Shown: positions 6,052 through 7,124 of the stretch, piece after piece
How the letters are laid out: each line of letters begins with the position of its first letter
How positions within the stretch are numbered: the first letter of the stretch is position 1
Assembly: GCA_023140635.1 (NCBI GenBank)
Contig: JAGLLG010000026.1
Span: 1-7,124, forward strand
Length of the DNA stretch: 7,124 nucleotides
Direction: 5' to 3'
Origin: Candidatus Pacearchaeota archaeon
GTDB lineage: Archaea; Nanobdellota; Nanobdellia; Pacearchaeales; GW2011-AR1
Translations under genes and position numbers: made by a program
Notes under the pieces: generated by a model
Database searches by the model: none
Told to the model about the DNA's origin: nothing
Seen by the model: only the letters and a program-made list of their open reading frames with translations

Positions 6052-7124
6052 TCAAAACAACTTTTTCTGACTCTCACCATCGATAATTTCTCTTATATTC
6101 ACTCCAAACACGTTGAAGATATTCTCGACCGCAGACAACACCTGATTATTCAAATAATAATCAATACTGTATTTTGATTTTTCATCTGCTAGATAGACTC
6201 CCTCGCTAACTCGTTTACCTTTACTCTCCCCGACAAAATATTCAATCAACATCCCTGTAGAAACCTGGATACCTTTAGCTTCCATTTTTTTAGCAGCAGC
6301 AACATGGGGTCCTTCTGATAGATATTCGTTTAGAGGTCGTCTTAATTGTGTTCGGATCATTAAATCCTCCAAATCAATTTTCCGATTCTTCAAGTCTTCA
6401 ACAACTTTCTTTAAAAGTTCCAATGCTTTTTTCTCGTTACCTTCATCTAAAATTTCCCTTAAAACTTTACTTTGTAAATCCCGAGTCAACCTACACCAGT
6501 CACGTCGCACCGTCTCAAATCCACGAATTTTAATTTTCCCTTTTTCATCGACTAAAGCATATTTCTTCTTTGCCCCCGCCTTTGTTGTCCTCTTCGAAAC
6601 GAACAGACCACGAGTATAAAAATCTTCCAAATCTAATTCCATAATTCCTGGTAGATTTGCATTTATCTTTCTCAAAAAATCCATGATTTCATTCTTACTT
6701 TTATCGCCCTGCAAAAACGCAATCGAATCCGTATCAGAATATATTATTTTGTACCCCTCCTTCTGAATTAAATTTATCGTATCGTGAGTAAATTTTCTAA
6801 CAAAAGCCAAAGTCGATGCGGCTGCCTCTCGACAATAATATCTAGCTCCAAAAAATCCTAAGTAACCATAAGATGCATTCGCCAGCAGTTTGTAAGCATT
6901 AGATCTCGCCTTCGTAATCGGGTTTTTGTTTTCATTATACTCTTGTTTATATTTTTTTCTTTTGTCAACAATTTCCCTAAGCAGCGATGGAGAAAACCCT
7001 TTCTCTTTCGTAAAATAAAATGTTCTTTTATTTCCATCTAATTCAAACTCTGGAGATTCGTAAGAATTTTTCTCTTTTTCTCCAAGAAGTGTAGACTTTG
7101 AAATATTAAACGAAACTATAATGC
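6052..7124 (-). CDS. polB: archaeal family B DNA polymerase, C-terminal half, cut by the window
   Basis: The frame stays open from the TGA at 6054-6052 to the right edge, giving about 356 residues of a protein that is usually near 750-800; the TTG at 6810 is internal. The visible part opens with IIVSFNIS, the segment that directly follows motif A, so the motif A aspartate is just off the edge. Motif B is KLLANASYG (78-86), followed by YLGFFGARYYCRE. Motif C is YSDTDS (128-133) with both catalytic aspartates. The KKKYAL and RGFETVRRDWCRL segments and the thumb sequence RPLNEYLSEGPHVAAAKKM are as in archaeal replicative PolB. The C-terminus, GESQKKLF, looks like a shortened PCNA-binding motif. 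The exonuclease domain is outside the window and cannot be judged. Its role is template-directed DNA synthesis in replication or repair. Identification is sure; which PolB subgroup it belongs to is not. Confidence 0.95.
   Translation of the reverse strand, partial: IIVSFNISKSTLLGEKEKNSYESPEFELDGNKRTFYFTKEKGFSPSLLREIVDKRKKYKQEYNENKNPITKARSNAYKLLANASYGYLGFFGARYYCREAAASTLAFVRKFTHDTINLIQKEGYKIIYSDTDSIAFLQGDKSKNEIMDFLRKINANLPGIMELDLEDFYTRGLFVSKRTTKAGAKKKYALVDEKGKIKIRGFETVRRDWCRLTRDLQSKVLREILDEGNEKKALELLKKVVEDLKNRKIDLEDLMIRTQLRRPLNEYLSEGPHVAAAKKMEAKGIQVSTGMLIEYFVGESKGKRVSEGVYLADEKSKYSIDYYLNNQVLSAVENIFNVFGVNIREIIDGESQKKLF

Noticed and set aside
6348..6533. Plus-strand open frame inside the polymerase gene
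   Set aside because: Antisense to the conserved PolB palm/thumb coding region, with no support of its own.
6808..6810. TTG as the start of a separate short polymerase protein
   Set aside because: The frame continues upstream through motif B and the end of motif A to the window edge, so this is an internal Leu codon of one polymerase.

Overview
The window looks archaeal. It is AT-rich and densely packed. It carries the C-terminal half of a family B DNA polymerase, and four genes each have a TATA-box motif (two or three with a BRE-like element beside it) whose eight-base core is centred 25.5 nt upstream of the ATG, as expected for leaderless archaeal mRNAs. The small gaps, AT-richness and polymerase style would fit a DPANN lineage (Woesearchaeales/Pacearchaeales-like). 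That placement is an inference from memory of family style, not from a search.

Layout, left to right. (1) 1-428 (+): C-terminal part of a GyrI-like small-molecule-binding protein, cut by the left edge. (2) 465-1975 (-): a two-gene operon. An NOL1/NOP2/Sun-family RNA m5C methyltransferase comes first, then a PUA-like RNA-binding protein whose start overlaps the methyltransferase stop (ATGA) and has its own strong Shine-Dalgarno. Together they match the catalytic and RNA-binding parts that are fused in RsmF-type enzymes. (3) 1976-2076: a compact divergent promoter region. (4) 2077-3504 (+): a nitronate monooxygenase-like flavoprotein with a Cys-rich C-terminal tail and a G7 run directly after its ATG. 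(5) 3550-4158 (-): an unrecognised His-rich membrane protein with an internal duplication. (6) 4209-6005 (-): a GT4 glycosyltransferase resembling fungal trehalose phosphorylase/CCG-9, with an extra N-terminal domain. (7) 6052 to the right edge (-): family B DNA polymerase from just after motif A to the C-terminus.

The three right-hand minus-strand genes are close together (46 and 50 bp gaps), but the glycosyltransferase and the membrane protein each have their own promoter, so they need not form one operon. Apart from the methyltransferase/PUA pair, nothing shows that the genes work in one pathway. No tRNA, rRNA, CRISPR array, insertion sequence or prophage signature was seen, and no gap between genes exceeds about 100 bp. 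The most original object is the duplicated membrane protein. The fungal-like trehalose enzyme is the most surprising recognisable one.
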